Below, piece after piece: positions 55,700-64,000 of a stretch of 64,000 nucleotides of DNA. The stretch covers positions 29,708 to 93,707 of the forward strand of contig CAMVDS010000003.1 in the NCBI GenBank assembly GCA_947166335.1. Direction: 5' to 3'. Position 1 is the first letter of the stretch, and the number at the start of each line of letters is the position of its first letter. Position numbers and translations under genes: made by a program. A model generated the notes under the pieces. That model saw only the letters and a program-made list of their open reading frames with translations, made no database searches and was not told where the DNA came from. The DNA is from an uncultured Mollicutes bacterium. Its GTDB lineage: Bacteria; Bacillota_I; Bacilli_A; Acholeplasmatales; JAEDCM01.

Positions 55700-55862
55700 G
55701 AATTTAACTGAAGAAGAATTATGTGATCTGATGTGTGGTGGTCCTGAATTAGATGATTTAGAAGATTTTGATGAAGCTACTGATGATTATTATGGTTCTG
55801 AATTTTGGTTAGCTAGAGAGGCTGAAGTGATAGCTGAACAGAAAAAGGATAAGAATACATGA
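55683..55862 (+). CDS. Hypothetical acidic protein (59 aa)
   Basis: ATG inside the previous gene behind GAGGTAACG. Very acidic (ELDDLEDFDEATDDYYGSEF). Stop overlaps a micro-ORF ATG at 55859. Function unknown. Confidence 0.65.
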   Translation: MGMVFENLTEEELCDLMCGGPELDDLEDFDEATDDYYGSEFWLAREAEVIAEQKKDKNT

Positions 55863-55903
55863 GTGTATTAAATGGAGAATATACTATACTGGAAGAAGTA
55901 TAG
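55859..55903 (+). CDS. Micro-ORF (14 aa)
   Basis: ATGA overlap with the previous gene; encodes MSVLNGEYTILEEV and ends where the 10-bp repeats begin. Could be chance. Confidence 0.25.
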   Translation: MSVLNGEYTILEEV

Positions 55904-55978
55904 AGATTTATAAAGCTGTATAAGGTTGTATAGGGCTTTATAAGGTTTTTTAGAGCGTAAAAGGGCGTAGAATAGTGC
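55899..55978 (+). repeat. Tract of degenerate 10-bp repeats (consensus TATAAGGSTT)
   Basis: Consecutive decamers TATAGAGATT, TATAAAGCTG, TATAAGGTTG, TATAGGGCTT, TATAAGGTTT, then weaker TTTAGAGCGT, AAAAGGGCGT. The exact 10-base phase matches the DNA helix. Similar to the tandem GGGGTTATAA at 24319. Confidence 0.65.
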
Positions 55979-56060
55979 GAAAAAGCATAATTATGCGGAA
56001 ATAAACGTAAAAATATAGAAATATATGGCGTTGAATGTAGGGGAGAGTAAAAAAGATAGA

Positions 56061-56092
56061 GAGGTCAAGGACAGGGGTTCTTGACTTCTTTA
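56061..56092 (+). terminator. Hairpin with T-rich tail upstream of dnaE
   Basis: GAGGTCAAG pairs with CTTGACTTC (one G-T) around an 11-base loop and is followed by TTTATATATA. Its right arm overlaps the -35 element of the next promoter. Confidence 0.5.
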
Positions 56093-56109
56093 TATATAAA
56101 TAGTAAAAT
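56081..56109 (+). promoter_or_regulatory. Candidate sigma-A promoter of dnaE
   Basis: TTGACT, 17-base spacer and TAAAAT. A variant of the recurring motif (AGTAAAATATAATAAC, 56102) overlaps the -10 element. Confidence 0.5.
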
Positions 56110-56151
56110 ATAATAACATACATATTATATAATGAAAGGAGGTATATCCTT

Positions 56152-56202
56152 ATGAGATGGCTTAAAAATAATGTGAAAGGGGGTAAGGGGAGAGTTGGAT
56201 AG
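56152..56202 (+). CDS. Leader peptide upstream of dnaE (16 aa)
   Basis: ATG with an excellent SD (AAAGGAGGTATATC). Encodes MRWLKNNVKGGKGRVG and overlaps the TTG start of dnaE by 8 bases, in another frame. Suggests translational coupling and dosage control of the polymerase. Confidence 0.5.
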   Translation: MRWLKNNVKGGKGRVG

Positions 56203-57559
56203 AATACCTTATTATAATTTACATTCACATAGCGCCTATTCAAACTTAAGACTTCTTGATGCAGTCAATAAGCCTGAAGTAATGTTACAAAAAGTTAAAG
56301 AACTTGGATTAGGTGGTTTTGCACTTACGGATCATGAAAGTCTTAGTGGACATATAAAAATGATTCAAATGCAGAAGAAGTTAATAGAAGAAGAAAGTGA
56401 TATAAGAATATTTTTAGGAGATGAAATATATCTTATAGATTCACTTGAAGAAACACGTGATCATTATCAGTCTGGTGTTACTCAGTTTTTTCATTTTATT
56501 CTTATTTGTAAAGATAAAATAGGACATGAACAATTAAGAAGGATAAGTTCTGAAGCATGGAGCAATAGTTTTAGAACTGGTTTAATGGAACGTGTACCTA
56601 TAGAAAAAAGTGCAATAGAACGAATTATAGGAGATGATAAAGGTCATCTTATTTTCAGTACAGCTTGTGCTGGGTCTGAAGCTGCTTATTGGGTAATTAA
56701 TAATAAAATAGATAAACTTAAAGAGTTTATAAAATGGTGTCAATTGGTAGCGCTTCCTGAGAATTTTTTTCTTGAGATGCAACCTAATGATTGTGAAGCT
56801 CAAGTATTAATTAATCAAACTTATGAAAAAATAGGTGAAGAATTAGGAATAAAAAGAATAATTACAACAGATGCACATATGCCTTCAAAAGAATATCTTA
56901 AAATTCATGAAGCATATTTAAATAGTAGACAGGATGATTCTAGAGAGACAGCTGAGTTTTATAAGACTTGTTATTTTATGGATTCAGAAGAAATTCATGA
57001 ATGGATGGATAAACAGATAGGTAGTGAAGCAGTAGATAAAGCCTTGTTAAATACTATTGAAATTGCTGATAGAATAGAATTTTTTGATCTTGAACATTCT
57101 CAAGAAGTGCCTAAAATTCCATTACCAGAATTTACACAAGAACATAGTTTTAAAAATACTTATGAAGATTATGAATATATTAAAAAATTTGCATATTCAG
57201 AGAATATTTATGATAGGTACTTTTTACAATGTATAGAAGATGGTTGGTGGAATAAGGAATATAAAGAAGATCTTACTTCTGAAATAAAAAGAGATATGAT
57301 GTCACGTATTAATGATGAGCTTGGAGCTATATGGGAAAGTAGTATTAAGATTAATGATAATATAGCAAGTTATTATATAACAGCTAAAAGCTTAGTTGAT
57401 ATGATGTGGAATGATGCTAATTCTTTAGTGGGAGATGCTAGAGGTAGTGTAGCAGCATTTTATGTATGTTATTTAATTGGTCTACAGCAAATAAACTCTT
57501 ATAGGTTTAAAATACCCTATTGGAGACACCTTCATGAAAGTAGACCTGAGATGCCAGAT
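56195..57559 (+). CDS. dnaE: DNA polymerase III alpha subunit (DnaE type), exon 1: PHP and palm N-part
   Basis: TTG start with AAGGGGAGAG upstream. Residues about 6-12 NLHSHSAY plus a TDHESL segment form the PHP domain active site, and TTDAHMPSK near residue 228 is another PHP motif. The exon ends ...ESRPEMPD at 57559. Joined to 58829 it gives MPD-VDIDSEK, the catalytic PDxDxD motif of C-family polymerases, with no frame change. The protein would be 1304 residues, normal for DnaE. It is the phage replicase. The unspliced frame stops at 57592. Confidence 0.88.
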
Positions 57560-58828
57560 AGAATTTTTCCCTGTTTAAAAATAATAAATTGAAGAAAGGA
57601 GAATGGCGGTATGTTTAAAACATAGATTTTTCATTAAAACGTGTTGGACAAGGACATCAATATGTTTTTAATGAAGAACAAGAAAATTATATAATAAATC
57701 AATATTTAAATAAAGAACATCCTGCTACATCCATAGCTAAAGAATTTAATGTTGGTGTAGAAGTTATAAAAAATTTTTTACGTAGTAAAAATATAAAGAT
57801 ATCGTTATCACATCATAAAATATTTTATACATGTAAAAATGAAGATTTCTTTTCAAATATTGATACTGAAGAAAAAGCATATTGGTTAGGATTTATGTAT
57901 GCTGATGGCTTTATTACACGTCAATATAGATATGAGAATAGTCATGCAATAATGGGATTATCATTACAGAGAAAAGATGAAGAACATCTTTATAAGTTAA
58001 AAAATACACTTGTATTTGATGGTAATATAAATCAGTATGATGCAAAAAGTTCCTTTGGAATTCATCCATATTCAAGATTGTTAATTAGAAGTAAACAATT
58101 AACAGATGATTTGATTAAACAAGGATGTGGCATGAAAAAGACTTTTGCACTTACCTTTCCAACATATGATATTATACCGCAGAATTTAATGATTCATTTT
58201 ATCCGTGGTTATTTTGATGGTGATGGATCAATGACTCATTTTTATTCTTATGGTAAATATTTAAAAATGACAGTTAGTTTTACAGGTACAAAAGAGATGA
58301 TTGATGGTATAAAATCATTTTTTAGAAAACCAGATTTAAAACTTATACAAAGATTTCCAGAAAGAAAAACAAATAATTATACTTTAAATTTTAGTGGGAA
58401 TATACAATGTATGAATATATTAAATATGATGTATGAAAATAGTTCGATTTATTTAGATAGAAAATATGAGAAATATCTGGAATATAAAAAATTAACAGGG
58501 AAATAAATTGTCGAGTCAATCAGTAATGATTGATGTTAAGTCTTGTGAACTTAGATTGCAATAAGGTGTGTTACTTACGTATAGGATCTATAGGAAATGA
58601 TAGATAAAAGTAATGCTAACAGGGGAAGCCTAAGTGTTACCGAATCGACATATGGTAATCCTGTGCCAAGTCTGTATTAATTACAGAAAGGTCAAACGAC
58701 TAGTCCAGAGGGACGTAAGATGGAAAAGCTACCATTTGAAGTGCAAGAATACCTATTAGGTATAAGATATAGTCTAAGCCGTTCTTTATAAAAGAAGTTA
58801 AAGTACTAGGAAACTAGCGGTATAACTG
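57560..58828 (+). other. Group I intron in dnaE carrying a LAGLIDADG endonuclease
   Basis: The 5' exon ends in T and the intron in G, as required for group I introns. The core after the ORF has a Q-like element AATCCTGTGCCAAG (58657), an R-like ACGACTAGTCC (58697) and an S-like AAGATATAGTCT (58764); GACTA and TAGTC form P7. Boundaries were chosen because the flanking exons join to a perfect PDVDID motif. The IGS and P1 pairing were not resolved. Confidence 0.85.
57611..58506 (+). CDS. LAGLIDADG homing endonuclease in the dnaE intron (frameshift near start)
   Basis: Two LAGLIDADG motifs: AYWLGFMYADG (near 57880) and FIRGYFDGDGS (near 58200), preceded by an HTH-like region (YIINQYLNKEHPATSIAKEF). 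The frame is open from 57619 but has no ATG before 57895, inside motif 1. ATG 57611, well placed behind AAAGGAG, reads MFKT and stops at TAG. A -1 shift at TTTAAAA, or one more A, would give MFKNIDFSLKRVG and join the endonuclease. It is either damaged, mis-assembled or frameshifted in translation. Confidence 0.8.
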
Positions 58829-61378
58829 GTTGATATAGATTCGGAAAAATCAAAAAGATCTGCTATAATAGAAGCAACACGTAGAAAATTTGGAGAAGAT
58901 AGAGTACTTAATATATGTGCTTTTAAAACTGAAGGTTCTAAATCAGCAATTCTTACTTCATGTCGAGGTATGGGAATTTCTGTAGATGAAGCTCAGTATA
59001 TTGCAAGTATGATATCTTCAGTTCGTGGTAAAACTACGTCTTTATCAGTAATGGTTAATGGTGATGAAGATAATGCTCCTAATAAAGAGTTTATAAATGA
59101 ATGTAATAAGTATCCAGGATTATTAGATATGGCTCTTACCATTGAAGGAATGGTTTGTGGCAGAACTGTACACGCTTCTGGAGTTATTATATTTGAACGT
59201 CCTTATACCGAATTAAACTGTATGATGAAATCTCCAAAAGGTTTACCGACAACTCAGTTTGATATGGATGATTCAACCTATTGTGGCGGTCTTAAATATG
59301 ACTTTCTTACTATTGTTAATCTTGATACTATGCATCAGTGTATGGATTTAATGATAGAGTATGGTTATATTGAAGACCAAGGTTCATTGAAAGCCACATA
59401 TGATAAATATTTTTCGCCAGATGTAATTGATTATGATGACGTACACATGTGGGAAATGGCAGAAAAACATGAGATTATAAATCTTTTTCAGTTTATGACT
59501 CAAGTTGGCATGAGTGCTATTGCAAAAATAAAACCTAGATCATTAACTGAATTAGGTACAGCAAACGCTATAATGCGTCTTGCTGGTAAACCTGGTGAAG
59601 AAACTCCTCTTGATAGGTATGTAAGATACAAGAATGATATATCTCAATGGTATGATTGTATGCATTCATATAATCTTACTGATGATGAAATTAAAATAAT
59701 GGAAGAGTATCTTTTTCCTGTATCAGGCTGCGCTTCTATGCAAGAAGAGGTTATGATGCTTTCAATGGATAGTCGTATAGCAAATTATTCAATGAAACAG
59801 GCGAGTTCTTTGCGTAAACTCATTGCAAAGAAAAAGATACATTTACAAAAACAAGCTCATGATGAATTTTTTGAAGCTGGTCTTAATAATGGAGCTAGTG
59901 AGAATTTATTAAATTATATTTGGAAGGAATGTATAACTCCTCAGCTAAACTATTCCTTCTCGCTCCCCCATATTTTAGGATATTCAACAATTGCTGTTCA
60001 AGAAATGAATATGGCTGCAAACCCTGAGTATCCGATTATTCTATGGAATTGTGCTAATCTTATAACAGATAGTATGGCAGATGAAGAGGTTGAAGGAAGT
60101 ACTGATTATGGATCTGTTGGACGAGCAATTGCAGGTATGCAACATAGAGGTATTAAAATTTTTAATCCAGATATTAATACTGCGAAATTTGGTTTCGCTC
60201 CAGATATTGAACATAATGCTATTATATATGGACTTAAAAGTTTAAATGGTATAGGTGATGAAGTATGTAAATTAATTATTGCTAATCGTCCTTATACTTC
60301 TTTTGAAGATTTTTGCACACGTATGATAGACACTAAATTGGTTAAGAATTCTCAAATGCTTATGTTAATTAAAGCTGGTTGTTTTCTTAATCTTGATTCT
60401 CAAGATAGATTTGAAACTATGAAAAAATATCTTTATAGATATCAAATCAAACCTGTAGATAAACTTACATTAGCGCAATTAGGGGCTATACAAGAATATA
60501 ATATTATACCAGATGACTTACAAATATGTATTAAATATATCAACTTTAAAAAATATGTACTTGATGAAGAAGGATTTGTAGAAAATTATATTAATACAGA
60601 TAAAAAAATTCCTAAATGTGGTTATCATGATAGATATTATATTCTTGATGATAATTCTCAAAAATTTTTTGAAGAACATTTTACAGAAGAATCTGTTGTA
60701 AAAATACAAAATGGATTTTATGTAGTGTCTGAAAAGAAATTTACTAAAGAAGTAGATAGTTTACTTCAACCTTTAAAAGATTGGTTTATATCTGAAGAAG
60801 CTGTTAAACAATATAACAATGCTATGTTTGAATCTACGTGGAAACAATATGCTTCTGGTAATGAGAGTAAATGGAGTATGCAAGCACTTACTTATTATGA
60901 TCAAAAACATGAACTTGAAGACATTAAAGAAGAAGAATACGGTATAGTTAATTATTTTGAACTTCCAGAAGAACCAGTAGCTTACGAAACTTATACAAGA
61001 TATATTGACGGTGAATATAAAGAATTACCTAAATACACTATTTATAGAGTAGCTGGTACAGTACTTGAATCAGATTCTACGCATCATACTGTTAGTTTAC
61101 TTACAAAATATGGAGTAGTAAATCTTAAGCTTTATAAGGAAGCGTTTGCTTTTTATAACAGGGCTATTTCTAAACCAGATAATAAAGGTGGAAAAACTAT
61201 TGTTGAAAAATCTTGGTTTACTAGAGGAACTTTATTGGTAGCAGCTGGTTTTCGTAGAGAAGATATTTTTACTCTAAGGAATTATAGTGATACTGTATAT
61301 GCTCATACTCTTAACAGAATTTTATCCGTCAATCCAGACGGTTCTCTTGAGCTTCAACAGGAAAGAACTAAGGTGTGA
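58829..61378 (+). CDS. dnaE: DNA polymerase III alpha subunit (DnaE type), exon 2: palm, fingers, C-terminal domains
   Basis: Begins VDIDSEKSKRSAIIEATRRKFGED, carrying the catalytic Asp pair immediately after the splice junction. SFSLPHILGYSTIAVQEMN (near 59960) matches the conserved fingers motif of DnaE. The remaining C-terminal part (to about 850 codons) includes a helix-hairpin-helix-like NGIGDEVCKLI segment and an OB-like domain (YRVAGTVLESDSTHHTVSLLTKYG). The last codons form the left arm of the terminator. Confidence 0.88.
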   Translation, partial: VDIDSEKSKRSAIIEATRRKFGEDRVLNICAFKTEGSKSAILTSCRGMGISVDEAQYIASMISSVRGKTTSLSVMVNGDEDNAPNKEFINECNKYPGLLDMALTIEGMVCGRTVHASGVIIFERPYTELNCMMKSPKGLPTTQFDMDDSTYCGGLKYDFLTIVNLDTMHQCMDLMIEYGYIEDQGSLKATYDKYFSPDVIDYDDVHMWEMAEKHEIINLFQFMTQVGMSAIAKIKPRSLTELGTANAIMRLAGKPGEETPLDRYVRYKNDISQWYDCMHSYNLTDDEIKIMEEYLFPVSGCASMQEEVMMLSMDSRIANYSMKQASSLRKLIAKKKIHLQKQAHDEFFEAGLNNGASENLLNYIWKECITPQLNYSFSLPHILGYSTIAVQEMNMAANPEYPIILWNCANLITDSMADEEVEGSTDYGSVGRAIAGMQHRGIKIFNPDINTAKFGFAPDIEHNAIIYGLKSLNGIGDEVCKLIIANRPYTSFEDFCTRMIDTKLVKNSQMLMLIKAGCFLNLDSQDRFETMKKYLYRYQIKPVDKLTLAQLGAIQEYNIIPDDLQICIKYINFKKYVLDEEGFVENYINTDKKIPKCGYHDRYYILDDNSQKFFEEHFTEESVVKIQNGFYVVSEKKFTKEVDSLLQPLKDWFISEEAVKQYNNAMFESTWKQYASGNESKWSMQALTYYDQKHELEDIKEEEYGIVNYFELPEEPVAYETYTRYIDGEYKELPKYTIYRVAGTVLESDSTHHTVSLLTKYGVVNLKLYKEAFAFYNRAISKPDNKGGKTIVEKSWFTRGTLLVAAGFRREDIFTLRNYSDTVYAHTLNRILSVNPDGSLELQQERTKV

Positions 61379-61396
61379 AAACCACACCTTAGTTCT
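61364..61396 (+). terminator. Intrinsic terminator after dnaE
   Basis: AGAACTAAGGTGTG and CACACCTTAGTTCT pair perfectly over 14 bp around a 5-base loop that includes the end of the stop codon, followed by ATTTATTTT. Confidence 0.8.
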
Positions 61397-61434
61397 ATTT
61401 ATTTTATAGGAAATTTTACGTAAACTAATTTAAC

Positions 61435-61450
61435 AGTAAAACAAAATAAC
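61435..61450 (+). promoter_or_regulatory. Recurring motif copy (AGTAAAACAAAATAAC)
   Basis: Exact consensus copy ending 2 bases before the TTGACA of the next promoter. Confidence 0.5.
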
Positions 61451-61452
61451 TA

Positions 61453-61481
61453 TTGACATAAACCTCTATATGTGGTATATT
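61453..61481 (+). promoter_or_regulatory. Sigma-A promoter of the RecD2-like helicase
   Basis: TTGACA, 17-base spacer, TATATT, 50 bases upstream of the start codon. Confidence 0.75.
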
Positions 61482-61530
61482 ATCTGTGGGCAATTAGGTT
61501 TGTAGTACAATTAATATAAGGTGACATAAA

Positions 61531-63807
61531 ATGTCGAAAAAAAATTCAGATGACCGTATCAAGGTCGAATGCACAGTTAAAAAAATACTTTTCTTTAAGA
61601 ATAACTGGGGCATTATAGCATGTAATATAGATAAAATATTAGAAGGTGAGTTAAAAACAGATAAAGACCATACTATAATGAAAGGTGAAATGCCTACTGT
61701 AATAGAAGGAGAACAGTATAAAGCTACTTGTACTTTTACTACAGATTCTAAATATGGTGATCAGTATAATATAGAAATGTTTACTTCTAATATAACGCTT
61801 GATACTGCTGATAAAGCTGGACAGAGAAAATTTCTTGAATCTATCTTTACTAAAGGTCAAGTGGCAGCTATGTATGAAGCTCTGGAAGATCCATATCAAG
61901 CCTTTCTTAATCAAGATGCAATAAGTCTTTGTAAGGTTAAAGGTTGTGGTTTAAGAGTATGCCCTGTATGGTTATCACGCTTTCAGGAAAATTATCATAG
62001 AGCTGTAATATATTCTGAACTTGATGATTATAATTTATCAACTTCAATTATTGATAAATTACTTGAACGTTACAAAACACCAGAGATAGTCATAGAAAAG
62101 GTTAAAGAAAATCCTTATACTCTGGTTACTGAAGTAAGAGGTATAGGTTGGGGTATAGCAGATAAAATAGCTATGGCTAGTGGAATGAGTGAATATGATC
62201 CTAAAAGAATATCTGCTTTCATTTCTTATTACTTATATGAACAGGGTGAAAATGGATATTCGTGGATTACTAATGATCATTTAATGGGGGCTATACTTGA
62301 AAGATTTGGTAATGAGATACCAGATACTCCAATAACAGAAGCTATGCAAAGTCTCGTTAAAGAAGATAAGATTTGGTATAGTGATGATAAACAGCGTATA
62401 GGAATTAAATGGTTTTATATTATAGAACGTAAAATAGCTAAAGATTTAATACGCTTATTAAAAGCTCCTAACAAGTTTAAGTATGAGAACTGGGAAGAAG
62501 CGGTAGCTAAGATTGAAAGATTACAAGGTTGGAAATATACAGAAGAACAAAAAGCTGGTATAAAACTTGCATTAGAAAATAATGTGGTCTTAATACAAGG
62601 TGGTGCTGGAACAGGTAAGAGTTCACTAGTTTGGGCAGTTATAGAGGTTCTTAAAAATTATGATTTTGTACAGTGTGCATTATCTGGTAAAGCTGCTTCA
62701 AGACTTATGGAGATTACAGGACAAGAAGGATATACTATACATAGATTACTTGAATATCCTAAAGGTGATGATAATCATGGAAAGTTTTACTTTCATGAAG
62801 AAAATAAGATGTACCATGATATCTACATAGTTGATGAAGTATCTATGATAGACTTGAACTTGTTTTCTCATTTATTACAAGCCATAGAAGATGGTTCAAA
62901 AGTAATCTTCTTAGGTGACAATGGACAGCTTGAAGCAATAGGAAGTGGTAATATAGCTTTTGATTTACTTAATAGCGAAGAAATTCCTAGTATCACACTT
63001 ACTAAGATACACAGACAGGCTGAGAAAAGCGCTATTATTACTGAATCCGTTAAAATACGTAATAAGATACAGATAGTTCCTAAAGATTGGGTAGGACATG
63101 AAGTACGTGGAGAATTACAGGATCTTGACCTTACGTGCTACGGAGATAATTCTAATACGTATTATAAGATTATGGAGCAGGTACAAAGATATTGGGCAGC
63201 TAACAATGAAGTAAAAAATCTGCAAGTAATTGTACCTATGAAAACTAAAGGTAATGCTTGTACTTATATACTAAATAACGCTATACAAGAACTTGTTAAT
63301 CCTAGTAAAAAAGGGTTAAAAGAAACCAGATTATTTATTGCTAAAGGAATGCCCTATATATTAAGAGTGGGAGATAAAGTAATAAATACAGTAAATAATT
63401 ACAAAATTGAACCTAATATTTTTAATGGTAATATAGGTATTATAAAAGACATCTGGTTTGATTTTGAAACAGAGAAAGAAATTATGACTATATCTTTTGA
63501 AGGAATAGGAGAAGTAAATCTTGAATCTGAATTTTGGAAGAATATAGAATTAGCTTATGCTATTACATGCCATCGTTATCAAGGTTCACAATCTGATACA
63601 ATAATATTTGGCTTAGACTTTAATTCGTTTACTCTTCTTAGTAAAGAACTTCTTTATACAGGAATTACCAGAGCTAAGAAGAAATGCTATCTTATAGCTC
63701 AGACTTCTGCATTAAGATATGGCACAGGAAAAAGTTCTGTTACAGATAAACAGACTCATTTAAAAGAACAGTTACATGAAATAGCTCATCCAAAAGTTAT
63801 TTTTTAA
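61531..63807 (+). CDS. RecD2-like 5'-3' DNA helicase (758 aa)
   Basis: Superfamily 1B helicase. An N-terminal domain of about 320 residues includes a helix-hairpin-helix-like region (NPYTLVTEVRGIGWGIADKIA). Walker A GGAGTGKSSLV near residue 358, motif Ia ALSGKAASRL, Walker B IYIVDEVSMIDL near 432, LTKIHRQ near 490, and C-terminal AYAITCHRYQGSQSDTIIFG (near 675), a UvrD_C_2-type motif. Lacking RecB/RecC partners it matches RecD2/TraA-type helicases used in replication and repair. Placed behind its own promoter. Confidence 0.88.
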   Translation: MSKKNSDDRIKVECTVKKILFFKNNWGIIACNIDKILEGELKTDKDHTIMKGEMPTVIEGEQYKATCTFTTDSKYGDQYNIEMFTSNITLDTADKAGQRKFLESIFTKGQVAAMYEALEDPYQAFLNQDAISLCKVKGCGLRVCPVWLSRFQENYHRAVIYSELDDYNLSTSIIDKLLERYKTPEIVIEKVKENPYTLVTEVRGIGWGIADKIAMASGMSEYDPKRISAFISYYLYEQGENGYSWITNDHLMGAILERFGNEIPDTPITEAMQSLVKEDKIWYSDDKQRIGIKWFYIIERKIAKDLIRLLKAPNKFKYENWEEAVAKIERLQGWKYTEEQKAGIKLALENNVVLIQGGAGTGKSSLVWAVIEVLKNYDFVQCALSGKAASRLMEITGQEGYTIHRLLEYPKGDDNHGKFYFHEENKMYHDIYIVDEVSMIDLNLFSHLLQAIEDGSKVIFLGDNGQLEAIGSGNIAFDLLNSEEIPSITLTKIHRQAEKSAIITESVKIRNKIQIVPKDWVGHEVRGELQDLDLTCYGDNSNTYYKIMEQVQRYWAANNEVKNLQVIVPMKTKGNACTYILNNAIQELVNPSKKGLKETRLFIAKGMPYILRVGDKVINTVNNYKIEPNIFNGNIGIIKDIWFDFETEKEIMTISFEGIGEVNLESEFWKNIELAYAITCHRYQGSQSDTIIFGLDFNSFTLLSKELLYTGITRAKKKCYLIAQTSALRYGTGKSSVTDKQTHLKEQLHEIAHPKVIF

Positions 63808-63814
63808 GGGTAAG

Positions 63815-63830
63815 AGTAAAACAAACTAAC
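63815..63830 (+). promoter_or_regulatory. Recurring motif copy (AGTAAAACAAACTAAC)
   Basis: Same as the thyX-end copy; a TATAAT follows 1 base later at 63832, and the AAAGGAG of the next gene lies just downstream. Confidence 0.45.
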
Positions 63831-63854
63831 ATATAATATTAAAGGAGTTAAGAA

Positions 63855-63983
63855 ATGAACTTTTTTAAAGATATAAAGATTAGTCCTATAACAGCAGCTT
63901 TTTTCTGTTATTTAACAGTCTTTATGTTTCATGTATTATCAGTTTCAGCATATATAGATAATAAAGTCAAAGCCTTTAAGTAA
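63855..63983 (+). CDS. Small single-pass membrane protein (42 aa)
   Basis: SD AAAGGAGTTAAG. One hydrophobic helix (ITAAFFCYLTVFMFHVLSV) between a short basic start and a charged tail. Complete within the window. Function unknown. Confidence 0.65.
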   Translation: MNFFKDIKISPITAAFFCYLTVFMFHVLSVSAYIDNKVKAFK

Positions 63984-64000
63984 TAAAATATCCCATATAA

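Larger units (their letters stand above)
55863..56194 (+). other. Noncoding region upstream of the DNA polymerase gene
   Basis: Contains 10-bp repeats (55899-55978), a palindrome GCATAATTATGC at 55985, a hairpin/terminator (56061), a promoter (56081) and a 16-codon leader ORF (56152). A plausible control or origin region. Confidence 0.6.

Noticed and set aside
57560..58828. Intein instead of intron in the polymerase
   Set aside because: The insert has stop codons in the exon 1 frame (57590) and no splicing-domain motifs, while group I core elements are present.

Overview
The window looks like one long segment of a large, AT-rich double-stranded DNA phage infecting a Gram-positive anaerobe, most plausibly a clostridial (Lachnospiraceae-like) host. 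Every convincing gene lies on the + strand. Genes are short, tightly packed and often overlap by ATGA. Shine-Dalgarno sites are of the AGGAG type, and the zinc-ribbon and YopX-like proteins are typical of Firmicutes phages. The standard genetic code fits. No terminase, portal, capsid or tail gene is visible, so this is the early, replication and accessory part of a larger genome. Host assignment is inference.

Layout. 1-8.8 kb: a run of very small genes, many with Cys-rich knuckles, and a RlaP-type nucleotidyltransferase. 9.0-15.3 kb: a promoter-led module with a DGQHR/ParB-like protein, a tyrosine-recombinase-fold protein that may be a regulator, an SSB-like protein and a Sak4-like ATPase. 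A TnpB gene sits between the last two. 15.3-22.9 kb: tRNA and ncRNA territory with a second TnpB, canonical tRNA-Thr and tRNA-Gln, several structurally odd tRNA-like genes, an HNH/AP2 endonuclease and a HAD phosphatase. 22.9-28.9 kb: ThyX, DnaB-like helicase, an HNH-like endonuclease and a DnaG-like primase. 29-40 kb: HD hydrolase, three methyltransferase-like proteins, a PD-(D/E)XK nuclease, an HNH endonuclease and an RNA ligase. 40-51 kb: glycosyltransferase, ECF-type S component and many small zinc-ribbon proteins. 51.4-53.1 kb: a compact locus made of a hairpin-rich leader, CRISPR-like repeats and a Cas12/TnpB-like protein. 55.9-63.8 kb: 10-bp repeats, a DnaE-type DNA polymerase III alpha subunit split by a group I intron with a LAGLIDADG endonuclease, and a RecD2-like helicase.

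How it fits together. The phage carries its own replisome (polymerase, helicase, primase, SSB, RecD-like helicase, recombinase), dTMP supply (ThyX) and an apparent RNA-repair set (RlaP, HAD phosphatase, RNA ligase) beside unusual tRNAs. Mobile elements are dense: two TnpBs without TnpA, three HNH-type endonucleases and one intron with a homing endonuclease. Four candidate sigma-A promoters (TTGACA or TTGATT, 17-bp spacer) open the main modules. Three of them have a recurring AGTAAAACAAAATAAC-like motif immediately upstream.

The strongest candidate for something undescribed is 51,450-53,071. Two near-identical 36-nt repeats are separated by a 30-nt spacer, and a third truncated repeat runs into the ribosome-binding site of a 415-residue RuvC-type effector. 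The leader has five hairpins and an anti-repeat-like segment. The effector lacks the usual TnpB zinc ribbon and has no Glu at the usual RuvC-II position.
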